The notes beneath the pieces were generated by a model. That model saw only the letters and a list, made by a program, of their open reading frames with translations, searched no databases and was not told the origin of the DNA. Below are positions 23,723 through 32,524 of a stretch of 64,000 nucleotides of DNA, in pieces. Source of the stretch: Rhodospirillaceae bacterium (lineage in GTDB: Bacteria > Pseudomonadota > Alphaproteobacteria > Rhodospirillales > Casp-alpha2); the NCBI GenBank assembly GCA_016845145.1, contig JAERTE010000146.1, forward strand, positions 62,001 through 126,000. Reading direction: 5' to 3'. Made by a program: the position numbers and the translations under genes. The first letter of the stretch is position 1, and every line of letters begins with the position of its first letter.

Positions 23723-24274
23723 ATGGACGGGTTTCTCGCTTTTTCGCAACGTGTGAAGGATATAGTCGATAGGGTGCTTGGCGGGCTTGCCGCCAGCATG
23801 ATGATTGTGCTGACGTTGTTTGCTCTGCTCGAAATCATTCGGCGCTATATTTTCGGTGTCGTGTTCGAATGGGGACAGGACGCCATCATCGTCGGCATGG
23901 TTTCAGCCGTGGCGTTTTATTTCGGCGTCACCCAAATCCGCCGCAGCCATCTGGTGATGAACGCCATCGTGCAGTTGATCCATTCGCGCGGTCACCGTAG
24001 CGCCGTGGGATTGCTGAAAATAATCGTTTCCGCCTCTATCGCCCTGTTTTGCGGGGCAGTGGGGGTCACCGGCTGGCCGACACTCGATTATGCGTGGACC
24101 CGCGACCTCTCCACTTACAGTCTGATTATTCCGCTTTGGCCATTCTACCTGATTTTGATGTTCGGCTTCCTGCTGATGGCCTTCATCGCGTTCTTACAGT
24201 TGATTGAGGATATCATCAGCTTTGCGCGAGGAGAGCATCACGATGCCGATATCGAAGTCACCACGGATGTTTAA
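23723..24274 (+). CDS. TRAP transporter small permease (DctQ-type)
   Basis: ATG 23723 is used with GGGGG just upstream, rather than a TTG twelve bases earlier. The 183-residue product has four membrane helices (about 15-37, 48-68, 92-112 and 132-158) and the WGQDAIIVGMVSAVAFYFGV core of DctQ proteins. DctQ pairs with DctM and the binding protein to import organic acids with sodium. The 33-base gap to the next gene and matching order dctP-Q-M support the assignment. Confidence 0.92.
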   Translation: MDGFLAFSQRVKDIVDRVLGGLAASMMIVLTLFALLEIIRRYIFGVVFEWGQDAIIVGMVSAVAFYFGVTQIRRSHLVMNAIVQLIHSRGHRSAVGLLKIIVSASIALFCGAVGVTGWPTLDYAWTRDLSTYSLIIPLWPFYLILMFGFLLMAFIAFLQLIEDIISFARGEHHDADIEVTTDV

Positions 24275-24307
24275 ACGGCCAGCGGCCAAGAATTTGGGGG
24301 CAGTTCC

Positions 24308-25591
24308 ATGCTCGCGTTAGCACTAACACTTTTCGCATTATTGTTCGTCGGCGTGCCGATCGGTATCTCGCTGGCCGGTTCCACTTCTATCATGGTGTTG
24401 TTTGACGACTTCCTGTCATTCAGCACGTTATTCGAAGCATTTTTTATTTTCATCAGCAAATATACGCTGATCGCCATCCCGTTCTTTATCTATGCCGGGT
24501 TTTTGATGGAGAAGACCGGCCTGGTCCGCGGACTGTTCAATTTCGCCGATGCCTTGATCGGCTGGGTGCCCGGCGGTTTCGCTTATGCCACGTTGATCGC
24601 GGCGGTCTTGTTTGGCGCCATTTCCGGCTCGTCGACCGCCATGGCCGCCGCCATGAGCGTTATCGCCTATCCGGAGATGATCAAGCGCGGCTATCCAAAA
24701 TGGATGGCGGCGGGGGTGATTGCTTCGGCAGGCGGTATCGCGCTGCTGATTCCGCCCTCCATCACGCTGATTCTGTTCGGCGTCATCACCGAGATTTCGA
24801 TCGTTGATCTGTTCTTTGCAGGCGTTGTGCCTGGCATCATGTTGGCGATGAGTGACGCGTTCATCATTGTTTCGGTCTCCATATTTATCGTCAAGCTGCC
24901 CGCCGGTAAGTTCGACCTGAAGAAAGTCGGGACCGCATCGCTGGAAGCGCTGCCGGCTCTATTGATGCCGGTGATCGTCTTGGGCGGTCTTTACGGCGGC
25001 ATCTTCACGCCCACTGAGGCCGGCGCTGCCGCGGCCTGCTATGCTTTGTTCTACGGGATCATCTTCAAGGGCGAATCGTTCCGAAAGGACCTCATGGGCG
25101 TCACCCGGCGCACCATGAACTTGACCGCCATTGTGTTCTTCTTGCTCGGTTGTGTCGGCGTCTTCCAGTTTTTCCTGGCAAACATGGGCTGGCCGCAAGA
25201 AATCGCCGCATGGGCCGGCGATCTCGGATTGTCGAGAATGGGCTTCCTGTTTGCCCTGATGGCGACGTTGCTGGTGCTCTCCATGTGGTTGACGGGCGTC
25301 GCCATTTTGGTGCTCACCGTGCCGATCTATTTCCCTGTGGCTTTGTCGCTGGGCATTGATCCGGTGCATCTGGGTATCTTGACGGCACTGTGCATCGAGA
25401 TCGGCAGCGTCATCCCGCCGGTTGGCCTCAACCTGTTCGCCGTCAGCGGCGTGACGGGCTTGCCCGTCACACAGGTGATCCGCGGTTCGTTCCCGTTCTG
25501 CATCTCCGACACCGTGGTGCTGATCATCGTGATGCTGTTCCCGGCATTGGCGCTTTGGTTGCCGTCCTTGTTGATCACGTCACACTTCTGA
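24308..25591 (+). CDS. TRAP transporter large permease (DctM-type)
   Basis: The 427 residues form 11-12 membrane helices with DctM signatures: FVGVPIGISLAGS at the N-terminus, FGAISGSSTAMAAAM in the first hairpin, IPPSITLILFGVITEIS, IFTPTEAGAAAACYAL and the second re-entrant SVIPPVGLNLFAV. It provides the sodium-coupled transport path. A GGGGG ribosome site precedes the ATG. It is the last transporter gene, followed 30 bases later by a hydrolase that may act on the imported compound. Confidence 0.94.
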   Translation: MLALALTLFALLFVGVPIGISLAGSTSIMVLFDDFLSFSTLFEAFFIFISKYTLIAIPFFIYAGFLMEKTGLVRGLFNFADALIGWVPGGFAYATLIAAVLFGAISGSSTAMAAAMSVIAYPEMIKRGYPKWMAAGVIASAGGIALLIPPSITLILFGVITEISIVDLFFAGVVPGIMLAMSDAFIIVSVSIFIVKLPAGKFDLKKVGTASLEALPALLMPVIVLGGLYGGIFTPTEAGAAAACYALFYGIIFKGESFRKDLMGVTRRTMNLTAIVFFLLGCVGVFQFFLANMGWPQEIAAWAGDLGLSRMGFLFALMATLLVLSMWLTGVAILVLTVPIYFPVALSLGIDPVHLGILTALCIEIGSVIPPVGLNLFAVSGVTGLPVTQVIRGSFPFCISDTVVLIIVMLFPALALWLPSLLITSHF

Positions 25592-25621
25592 TCATCGGGA
25601 AAGATCGTTCGCGGACAGTCA

Positions 25622-26509
25622 ATGACTGACGACCCATACCCAATGTGTCAGGGGCCCGATCCGGCCCCGACTCCGGTGACTTTCGCCGTGCCTCGCGGTG
25701 CGGTGGATTGCCACGCCCATATCTTCGGGCCGGAAAGCACCTATCCTTATTCTCCGAAGCGCGGCTATACGCCGCCGGACGCGGACCTGGAGACGTACCT
25801 GAGCCTACATCAGGTCCTGGGCGGCATTGAACGGGCCGTATTGACGCAACCCAGCGTCTACGGCACCGACAATTCCCGTATGCTGGACGTCGTCGAGCAG
25901 ATGGGGGAGCGCTTCAGGGCTGTTGCTGGCGTTGATGAAGAGATCACCGACAAGGCGTTGGAAGACCTGCATGCGCGGGGCGTTCGCGGGGTGCGGGTTA
26001 ATTTGGTCGACAAAGGCGGCATGGCGTTCGACGGCATTGAGGCCGTGCGGCGCTTTACCGAACGGATAAAGGACCTGGGCTGGCATCTGGAAGTCCTGAT
26101 CCATGTCCACGAGTTCGAGGATTTGCGCAAGACCTTGAACAGTATGGCGGTCGACGTCTCCGTCGGACACCTAGGCTACATGAAAACCGACCAAGGGCTG
26201 GACCATCCGGGGTTTCAGGCGTTTCTCGAGCTGCTGCGGGACGGCAATTGTTGGGTCAAGCTGTCCGGGTCGTACCGCGTCACCACATCGGAACTCACGC
26301 CGTACGACGATGTCGAGCCGTTCGCCAGGGCCTTGATCGAGGCCAACGAAGACCGCATCCTATGGGGCACCGACTGGCCTCACCCCGTGTTCAAAGGCAC
26401 CATGCCGAACGACGGTGCCCTCATGGATCAATTGGCCGCCTGGGCCCCGGATGAGGGCCTACGAACGAAAATCTTGGTTACCAACCCTGTTGCGCTTTAC
26501 GGGTTTTGA
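25622..26509 (+). CDS. Metal-dependent amidohydrolase, 2-pyrone-4,6-dicarboxylate-hydrolase-like (COG3618)
   Basis: The 295-residue TIM-barrel protein starts with the DCHAHIFGP motif that binds the metal. Other signatures are VLIHVHEFEDL, VSVGHLGYM, CWVKLSGSYR and WGTDWPHPV, the last with the catalytic Asp. The family includes 2-pyrone-4,6-dicarboxylate lactonases and other hydrolases of carboxylated rings. It lies 30 bases after the TRAP permease and is probably in the same operon, so it likely acts on the imported acid or a metabolite of it. The exact substrate is unknown. Confidence 0.87.
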   Translation: MTDDPYPMCQGPDPAPTPVTFAVPRGAVDCHAHIFGPESTYPYSPKRGYTPPDADLETYLSLHQVLGGIERAVLTQPSVYGTDNSRMLDVVEQMGERFRAVAGVDEEITDKALEDLHARGVRGVRVNLVDKGGMAFDGIEAVRRFTERIKDLGWHLEVLIHVHEFEDLRKTLNSMAVDVSVGHLGYMKTDQGLDHPGFQAFLELLRDGNCWVKLSGSYRVTTSELTPYDDVEPFARALIEANEDRILWGTDWPHPVFKGTMPNDGALMDQLAAWAPDEGLRTKILVTNPVALYGF

Positions 26510-26536
26510 ATTGGGGCAACATCGTTCGGCCAACAG

Positions 26537-29500
26537 CTATCGCGCCTGAATCGTAAGTGGGTTGCACCATACGTTGTCTCGGAGATTGCGGACGTTGATG
26601 CAGAGCTTCTCGCCCTGGGCGCGCGTTTTCAATGGGCCGACAAACAGATTGTGGACGACGCCGGTCTCGCCGCCCAGGTCGCGGACTTCAACCATGGACC
26701 GTAAGCCGCGGAAGGAACTGGGCAATTCGCCTTTCAGTTTTTCCCATGCGTCGAATGCCAGTTCGCGTTGACGGAACGATGTCAGCAAGACCCGGAATGT
26801 GCGTTCGGCCTTGATGCGGTCGAGGAAGAAATCCTTGGCATTGAGGATCGTGCCGTCGCCGGCAATCTCAATGGTCTCAGACTCGGGAAGCTGCAACCCG
26901 AGGCGCGCCACCTGTTCGGGGTCGATTCGCAATGAGTAGCTTCCCGGGCGAATGAAATCCAACAGGTAAAAACCATCGTAAGCGGTTCTGGTCTGTTTGA
27001 CGATTTTGCCTTCTGCGTCGACCAACTGCACGTTGACGTCGGCAACCGGGTCGGCCCAGTCGCCGCGCCGCCGGTACACGGTGCCGTCAATCTCGCCCGT
27101 GGTGACCACGGCGATCTGCATGTCGCCAGTGACGCCGGGTCGAAGCACCAGTTCGGCGCCTTCCGGCGACGGCGTCCAGTAGGGGTCTTCCAGGGAACCT
27201 TTGTCGACGGCGAAATTGATCGGCGTGTGGACCTCTATGCCGGTTACGAATGCATAGCCTTGGTCATTCGTGCGTTGCCCTTTTTTGGTGCCATCGACCC
27301 GGAACCGGACGCCCTCGAGCGGCTCATCGCCGTCATCGAATATGCCGTTGTCGTTGTTGTCGAGGAAAACGCGCACAGACATGGCGCCCGATGATGCCAT
27401 GCGGGTTGATGATACGGCTGGGATCAACGGGTTGCGGGGGTCACGGGCTGTTGAAAATGACAGCGTAACGCGCGCATTGATTTCGTTGTTGGTCGAGTAG
27501 TCGAGATTGACGCCGAGAGCCGCGACGTCGAAGTCGCTGTTGATCCCGGTGGTGAAAGTGGTTTCGCCGGTCTCGGTCAAGTCAACGTTGATCCCCGCCG
27601 TGGCGTTAAGGGAATCATTTACGCGCCAATCGCCGGAGATTGAGCTGCTGGTCAGGTCCATGAGCGGAACAAACGTATAGCTGAGCTGGCCCCTAACCCG
27701 CACTTTCTCAATGCTGCCACCGACCAGGAACGAACCGTCGACTGTCGTGGTACGGGATTCCTCGGTTTTGTCCAACTGCCACTTCAGCGTTTTCGTCAAC
27801 GTCGTGGCGTTGATGGCGCCTGACAGACGGCTGCTCACCGAACTGCTGACGTCGCCGGAGCGCTGTTGTGTGTGGTCGGTGGACAGACTGAACGGAAGAT
27901 GAACAGCGGCCACGGGATTGAGCGCACCGTCCATGCGTATCGTTGTGTCGTGTTCGACCGGGTCGGTCGTGCTTTCGAACTGTTCGCTGACGAAGTCGAA
28001 CAAGCGATCATGCTCCGCGATCATGTTAATACCGTACAGGCTGGTTCGGCTGGCGAGTTTGAAGGCCCAACCTTCACTCAGGTCTCGGACCACGTCGGCG
28101 CGTGTAAAAACATTGCCGAACGATGTCCGTCCGCTGAGATTGACGTATTGATGAGTTGTACCGTCTATGGGCACGTTGGAAAGACCGGCTGCCATGGAAA
28201 AGGACTTCGATATCCCGGTGGCGTACTCCGTGAAAAACCGATAGGAACCCAGATCATCTGCATCTGAGGAGTTGTCTTTCTCACCCAACAGTAGCTGTGT
28301 ATCTTGTTGGTTGAATGTTATCTTGTATTGGTGGTCGCCGGGTTTTATCTGATCGGCATCGACCCTAATCTGGCGTACACTCTCGCGGAACTGCCCCTGT
28401 GGCCCGTAGAAGGCCAGCCGGACGACATTCACGCCGAACAACAACGGGACATCTTCGAATACATAGCGACCATCGCTACGCGAAGTCCGAAAATCCAGCA
28501 AGACCTCATTTCGGTAGACCTCGACCTCCCAGCCGTTAGGCAGATCGCCTTCCAAGGTGATCCGGTCGAACTCGGTCGGCTGATCGAGCGGCATATTAGA
28601 AAGTAGAAAACCACGCCCCAGGTTCGTCGTTGAAACCATCGGGACCTGAGGCGAAAGAATGTCGCCAAATGCAATATCCGTTGCCTTTAATCTGCCCAGC
28701 ATGTTGCCCGACGGGTCGCGCCGGCCAACCTTGACCCGCGCCTGGGTGAATTCCTGGCTTTGGTCACTGGCGAAAAATCCTTCGGCATTCATTCTGCCGA
28801 TGTCGCCGGTGATGAAGGTCGTTTGCTCGAACGCTTTCTTGTTGCCGGTTTCCGACTTGCTGAAGTTGAAGGTCATGGATGAATCGGTAATCGGCCAACC
28901 GATCACTTTGTATGGGATGTCTTTCTTCGGGTATGTTTCTTGCGTCCTGCCGGCGCGTCCGAAAACCTTCTCGCGACGTTTCTCCCGCGCCAAGCGTTGT
29001 TCAACGGGAAGCGCTTCGCGGCTTTCCAGGGTGACCAGCAAATTGGACAGATCGAAGTTGATATCGAGTGGAAACCATTTCGATATCAAACGTACGTCCA
29101 CAAAGATGTCGTCTTCGATGATTCCGGCAAGCGCCGGACTGAAGGTTTGCTTTTTACCTCTGACGATGGCTTGCGCACGGGACAAATCGAATGTGAACAG
29201 TCGATCTTCCTTCAAGAACCATCCGTCGGCGGTGCCGTTCTCTGGACGCACGGTAATCGGAAAATCGACTGCACGGACGAAATCGCTCAGCGGCAACATG
29301 ATGCTGCCTTGATTCAGATAGGCCGGCAGGGCGTCCGCCAGTTGGAATTCGTTGAGCCGCACCTCAATGATCAGGAAGTTATCGTCGATCGGGATGGTGC
29401 CGCCTTGATCAGCTTGAGGTGGCGGCTGGGATTGGGATTTCGGATCGTTTCCGGCCGGCTGTGCTGGATCGGAACCACCTGTCGGAGACTTGGCGGTCTG

Positions 29501-29692
29501 GGCGATCTCGAGGTCCGGCGGCGGCATATCGACAAAGCGCGCGACGCCCTTCGATGGTACCAGAGCCCACGTTAGAATAAGTATAAATAAAGAAAGAAAT
29601 TTATACTTGGACGCACGAATGGGCTTCGAACAGCCAGGCCGATCAAAATCCCTATTTTCGCGCGCAAGCACGCTGGCCAGAAGGCGAGGCAT
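26537..29692 (-). CDS. Usher-like outer-membrane protein with C-terminal SPOR domain
   Basis: From ATG 29692 the product has 1051 residues; a longer reading to 29893 gives an unlikely leader. A hydrophobic export segment (about 35-52) is followed by a proline-rich linker and an N-terminal usher-like domain (about 95-240). A long beta-barrel region follows, with usher features such as the TGDIGRMNAEGFF, ITLEGDLPNGWEVEVYRNE and YVFEDVPLLFGVNVVRLAFY strands (about 260-780). After it come an SdrD-B-like domain (DNNDNGIFDDGDEPL), a carboxypeptidase-regulatory-like domain (GFYLLDFIRPGSYSLRI) and a SPOR domain in the last 85 residues (VLLTSFRQRELAFDAW, FVGPLKTRAQGEKLC). SPOR binds denuded peptidoglycan, so placing it on an usher is odd. 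It is divergent from the DUF4402 and chaperone genes. Confidence 0.82.
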   Translation of the reverse strand: MPRLLASVLARENRDFDRPGCSKPIRASKYKFLSLFILILTWALVPSKGVARFVDMPPPDLEIAQTAKSPTGGSDPAQPAGNDPKSQSQPPPQADQGGTIPIDDNFLIIEVRLNEFQLADALPAYLNQGSIMLPLSDFVRAVDFPITVRPENGTADGWFLKEDRLFTFDLSRAQAIVRGKKQTFSPALAGIIEDDIFVDVRLISKWFPLDINFDLSNLLVTLESREALPVEQRLAREKRREKVFGRAGRTQETYPKKDIPYKVIGWPITDSSMTFNFSKSETGNKKAFEQTTFITGDIGRMNAEGFFASDQSQEFTQARVKVGRRDPSGNMLGRLKATDIAFGDILSPQVPMVSTTNLGRGFLLSNMPLDQPTEFDRITLEGDLPNGWEVEVYRNEVLLDFRTSRSDGRYVFEDVPLLFGVNVVRLAFYGPQGQFRESVRQIRVDADQIKPGDHQYKITFNQQDTQLLLGEKDNSSDADDLGSYRFFTEYATGISKSFSMAAGLSNVPIDGTTHQYVNLSGRTSFGNVFTRADVVRDLSEGWAFKLASRTSLYGINMIAEHDRLFDFVSEQFESTTDPVEHDTTIRMDGALNPVAAVHLPFSLSTDHTQQRSGDVSSSVSSRLSGAINATTLTKTLKWQLDKTEESRTTTVDGSFLVGGSIEKVRVRGQLSYTFVPLMDLTSSSISGDWRVNDSLNATAGINVDLTETGETTFTTGINSDFDVAALGVNLDYSTNNEINARVTLSFSTARDPRNPLIPAVSSTRMASSGAMSVRVFLDNNDNGIFDDGDEPLEGVRFRVDGTKKGQRTNDQGYAFVTGIEVHTPINFAVDKGSLEDPYWTPSPEGAELVLRPGVTGDMQIAVVTTGEIDGTVYRRRGDWADPVADVNVQLVDAEGKIVKQTRTAYDGFYLLDFIRPGSYSLRIDPEQVARLGLQLPESETIEIAGDGTILNAKDFFLDRIKAERTFRVLLTSFRQRELAFDAWEKLKGELPSSFRGLRSMVEVRDLGGETGVVHNLFVGPLKTRAQGEKLCINVRNLRDNVWCNPLTIQAR

Positions 29693-30171
29693 CCCAGGTC
29701 CCCGTACAGTATCCGCCAGATTGAGGTCAGACCTGTCAGCTATAGCAGCGGAATGGTAAATGAATTGTAAATCAATGGGTTGCGGGTTGAGGCGTCGCTC
29801 GGCTACTGATCGTGTCAGCCCGAACCTCGGGCAGCGGGCATCTACATTCTCCGTATGAGAGAAATGGCCGCCAGCAGTTAAATTTGAGGGCACTATTCCT
29901 GTTGGCGTTCACATGGATTTACATGTTGTTAAAACGGCGTAAGTAGTTGTTTCGATTCTATTAACAGTCAAAAAATTCAATTATTTCAACTGATTAATTG
30001 TCAATAATGCGGAGATATTTGCGCCGGCGAAGAAAACCATAATAAATATAAATGTATGTAAGTTTCCCGTCAGGTTCTGGGGGGCAATTTCGGCCATGTC
30101 GCGGGCTTGAAGTCCCGTGAAGGATTCCAGTTCCGCCGTATGGGCGGATGTAGAAAACGAAGGAAATTGAA
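29693..30171. other. 479-base divergent region of the usher/DUF4402 locus
   Basis: It is AT-rich around 29940-30060 and must carry promoters for both directions. A TTGACA is visible on the minus strand (complement near 29998-30003) but lacks a good -10. The right end holds two hairpins (30100-30147). No gene-like frame was accepted. Confidence 0.45.
30100..30147 (+). promoter_or_regulatory. Structured leader with two hairpins before the DUF4402 gene
   Basis: Hairpin 1 is CGCGGG/CCCGTG (30100-30105 with 30114-30119, one GU pair, eight-base loop). Hairpin 2 is CCGCC/GGCGG (30133-30137 with 30143-30147). Hairpin 2 ends about 13 bases before the AAGGAAA ribosome site. It does not match the cyclic-di-GMP riboswitch consensus that I know. 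Confidence 0.35.
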
Positions 30172-30666
30172 ATGAACTCGACGAAATCAATCATCGCCTT
30201 GGCCGCTGCCGCCGCTGTTGTAAGTGCAACTTCCGGTGCCATGGCTGCTGATGCAACCGGTACGGCCAATGCGTCCGTCGTCGCTGCAATCGGTATCACA
30301 GAGAACACTCAAATGAATTTCGGCACCATTGCATCGACCGCCACCGCGGGTACGGTCGTGTTGGCGACAGGTGGCACGGCTACGGATACCAACGTTACGC
30401 GCCTCGCCGGCGGCACGCTTGCAGCGGGCGCGTTTACGATTTCCGGCGGTAGTGGTTCGGCTTACACGATCACCATGCCGGCTTCCGCTGTGACGCTGAC
30501 GTCTGGTTCCGACACGATGACCGTCGATACGTTCACCCACACGGCGTCCGGCACCTTGCCCGCCGCCACGGAAGCGATCTCCGTTGGTGCGACCCTCGCG
30601 GTCGGCGCCAATCAGGCCGCAGGCACCTACGCCGGCAGTTACACGGTTACCGTCAACTATAACTAA
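30172..30666 (+). CDS. DUF4402-type exported subunit
   Basis: The 164-residue product has a signal peptide (about 1-25, ending GAMA) and the pattern of DUF4402 proteins. An NFGTIAST strand near the start, alternating Thr/Gly/Ala-rich beta-strands, a FTISGGSGSAYTITMP core and a terminal AGTYAGSYTVTVNYN strand resemble the edge strands of CsuA/B-type spore-coat-U pilins. Codon use and the AAGGAAA ribosome site suggest high expression, and a terminator follows directly. Beside an usher and a PapD-like chaperone it is the best candidate for the main fibre subunit. No such assembly has been shown for it here. Confidence 0.82.
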   Translation: MNSTKSIIALAAAAAVVSATSGAMAADATGTANASVVAAIGITENTQMNFGTIASTATAGTVVLATGGTATDTNVTRLAGGTLAAGAFTISGGSGSAYTITMPASAVTLTSGSDTMTVDTFTHTASGTLPAATEAISVGATLAVGANQAAGTYAGSYTVTVNYN

Positions 30667-30688
30667 CGGCGGTGAATTTCCTTCAAGG

Positions 30689-30728
30689 CGCGGCCCGGCA
30701 CTTCAAGCAGCCGGCCGCGTCTTTGTCT
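30689..30728 (+). terminator. Terminator after the first DUF4402 gene
   Basis: CGCGGCCCGGC (30689-30699) and GCCGGCCGCG (30710-30719) form a ten-pair stem with one bulged C and a ten-base loop, followed by TCTTTGTCT. The T-tract is imperfect, so read-through to the next gene is possible. Confidence 0.6.
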
Positions 30729-30785
30729 ATCGGCAAGCTCCGGTATCTGTTATGATTCCAGGCTGATGGAGATACATACACGCCA

Positions 30786-31538
30786 ATGACCGAACAGATG
30801 CGTTCATCCGCCACGACCTTCGGCCTTCCAATTCGTTGGATTGGGATGCTGGGCTTGGCGGTTTTTCTTGTTGTCGGTTTTGCGCCCGCCGCATTTGCGG
30901 GTTCGGTCAATGGTTCTGCCTCCGTCATCATTCAAGAGGAAGGCAGCGTCGGAGAAAGCACGCCGACGGAAACAACCACCACAACCACCCCTACACCCGA
31001 TACTTCGACGGTAGATGGCGGCGGCGCGGCTTCACCTGAAGCCGCAGTTACGCAAGCCGGCGTCACGACATTCCGGCCCGTGCCCGGTGCGGTGCCGGTA
31101 TCGCCCGAAGCCACCACCGATACCGATACGGCAACAAGTACGGGTGGTGACAGCACTGGCAATGCGGCAACGGCCCAGCAAGGCCCCCGGTTGCCCAGGG
31201 GCGCGCAACCGGTCGGCAATTTGCTCGGCGGTGTGTCAGCCGTGGCGGTTACCGGAACACCGAACCAGCACTACGGCATTTCCCTTCCCGGCGCCACGGT
31301 GATTACGCAAGGTGCCCAAACCACCGTGATCGAAGGTTTTGTCCACAATGCCGGCGAGACGCCGACACTCGGCTCTTCGGGGCGCGGCTCGTTCAATGTC
31401 GGCGCCAAAGTGGCGCCCGGCGCCGAAAGTGGATCGGGCACCGTGGGTGGCGCGGCTGCAAACCAGGGAAATCCCAATTACCAGGGCCCGGTCATCATCT
31501 CGGATCCGTTCATGGATGTGATTATCCAGTACAATTAA
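30786..31538 (+). CDS. DUF4402-related exported protein with Thr/Pro-rich insert
   Basis: The 250-residue product has a signal peptide (about 17-38, ending AAFA), then GSVNGSASVIIQEEGSVGE, a low-complexity Thr/Pro/Asp/Gly-rich stretch (about 55-140), and a C-terminal half that matches the DUF4402 pattern (AVTGTPNQHYGISLPGATV, FNVGAKVAPGAE, DVIIQYN). The long disordered insert in the N-terminal part is unusual and could form a linker or glycosylation target. It lies between the major subunit and the chaperone genes, suggesting a tip or anchor subunit. Confidence 0.72.
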   Translation: MTEQMRSSATTFGLPIRWIGMLGLAVFLVVGFAPAAFAGSVNGSASVIIQEEGSVGESTPTETTTTTTPTPDTSTVDGGGAASPEAAVTQAGVTTFRPVPGAVPVSPEATTDTDTATSTGGDSTGNAATAQQGPRLPRGAQPVGNLLGGVSAVAVTGTPNQHYGISLPGATVITQGAQTTVIEGFVHNAGETPTLGSSGRGSFNVGAKVAPGAESGSGTVGGAAANQGNPNYQGPVIISDPFMDVIIQYN

Positions 31539-31618
31539 ATACAGAGCCTATTGGAGTATCTCTCTGTTTAGGTTAAATATTAAGGCTGCTGACCAAGTGT
31601 AAAAGTAATTATGGAAGT

Positions 31619-32500
31619 ATGATGATGGGTATCGCAGAGCATTGTAGATTGTTGACGTCGAAACGCTTGGCCATGGCTGTCGTTCTAGCCGGGCTCGGCT
31701 TTGTCATGGCGGCAGAGACGCCGGTGTTGGCACAGGGTGGTGATCTCGCGGTCGCGCCGACCCGCGTGGTCTTCGAGGGACGTGCGCGTTCGGCCCAATT
31801 GTCGTTGGTCAATAGAGGCTCGGCGACGGCAACCTACCGAATTCGCGTCGTCAATATGCGCATGGACGAAACCGGTCAGATGCAACGCATCGACAAGGCT
31901 GACCCGGGGCAGAATTTTGCCGGTAAGTTGTTTCGCTATTCGCCCCGTCAGGTGACGCTCAAGCCGGGCGAAACCCAGGCCGTGCGTCTGCTTTTACGCA
32001 AACCCGGCAATTTGGCGGCCGGTGAGTACCGCTCGCATCTGATGATGCAGAATGTGCCGAAAGACGCCGGGGTCAGCATTGAACAAGACCAATCTCAGCA
32101 AGGCGTCCAAATCCGCATGGTGCCGATCTTCGGTATTTCCATTCCGGTGATCGTGCGTCACGGCAAGACGACCGCCGATGTCAAATTGACCGACCTGAAG
32201 GTAACGCCTCCGGCTGAGGGTCAGAAATTACCGCGTTTACATTTCACTATTAACCGCGGCGGCTCAAGTTCGGCCTTTGGTGATTTGTCGGCGTCTCTGA
32301 TGGACGGTGATGAACAGACCGTTATCGGCCAGATCATGCGGCTCGCCGTTTATACGCCCAATGCCAGCCGCAAGGTGTCCATGGTGCTTCGCGTGCCGGA
32401 TGGTGGCAGCCTGTCGGGACGCAAACTTCATCTGTCGTTCAATCGTACGGAAGATGATGGCGGGCAGGCAATGGCGAAAGCGGAACTGACACTTCCTTAG
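31619..32500 (+). CDS. PapD-like periplasmic pilus chaperone
   Basis: The 293-residue exported protein (signal peptide about 1-38, ending VLAQ) has the first Ig-like domain of fimbrial chaperones: DLAVAPTRVVFEGRARSAQL, LVNRGSATATYRI, RYSPRQVTLKPGETQAVRL with the G1-strand Arg, and KPGNLAAGEYRSHLMMQ. The length is above the usual 230-250 because of a longer C-terminal domain. Chaperones of this group hold fibre subunits and hand them to an usher. The neighbours are DUF4402-type subunits, so these are likely its clients. It converges with the DUF4402 gene at 32523. Confidence 0.87.
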   Translation: MMMGIAEHCRLLTSKRLAMAVVLAGLGFVMAAETPVLAQGGDLAVAPTRVVFEGRARSAQLSLVNRGSATATYRIRVVNMRMDETGQMQRIDKADPGQNFAGKLFRYSPRQVTLKPGETQAVRLLLRKPGNLAAGEYRSHLMMQNVPKDAGVSIEQDQSQQGVQIRMVPIFGISIPVIVRHGKTTADVKLTDLKVTPPAEGQKLPRLHFTINRGGSSSAFGDLSASLMDGDEQTVIGQIMRLAVYTPNASRKVSMVLRVPDGGSLSGRKLHLSFNRTEDDGGQAMAKAELTLP

Positions 32501-32524
32501 GCGCCTTTATAAAAAGCGCCCTTT
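32500..32524. terminator. Short bidirectional terminator between convergent genes
   Basis: GGCGC (32500-32504) pairs with GCGCC (32516-32520), and an internal TTTATAAA adds pairs. CTTT follows on the plus strand. It serves the chaperone gene and possibly, from the other side, the DUF4402 gene. Confidence 0.5.

Noticed and set aside
30060..30171. Cyclic-di-GMP riboswitch before the DUF4402 gene
   Set aside because: Conserved core strings of the class I aptamer are absent; only two simple hairpins remain.
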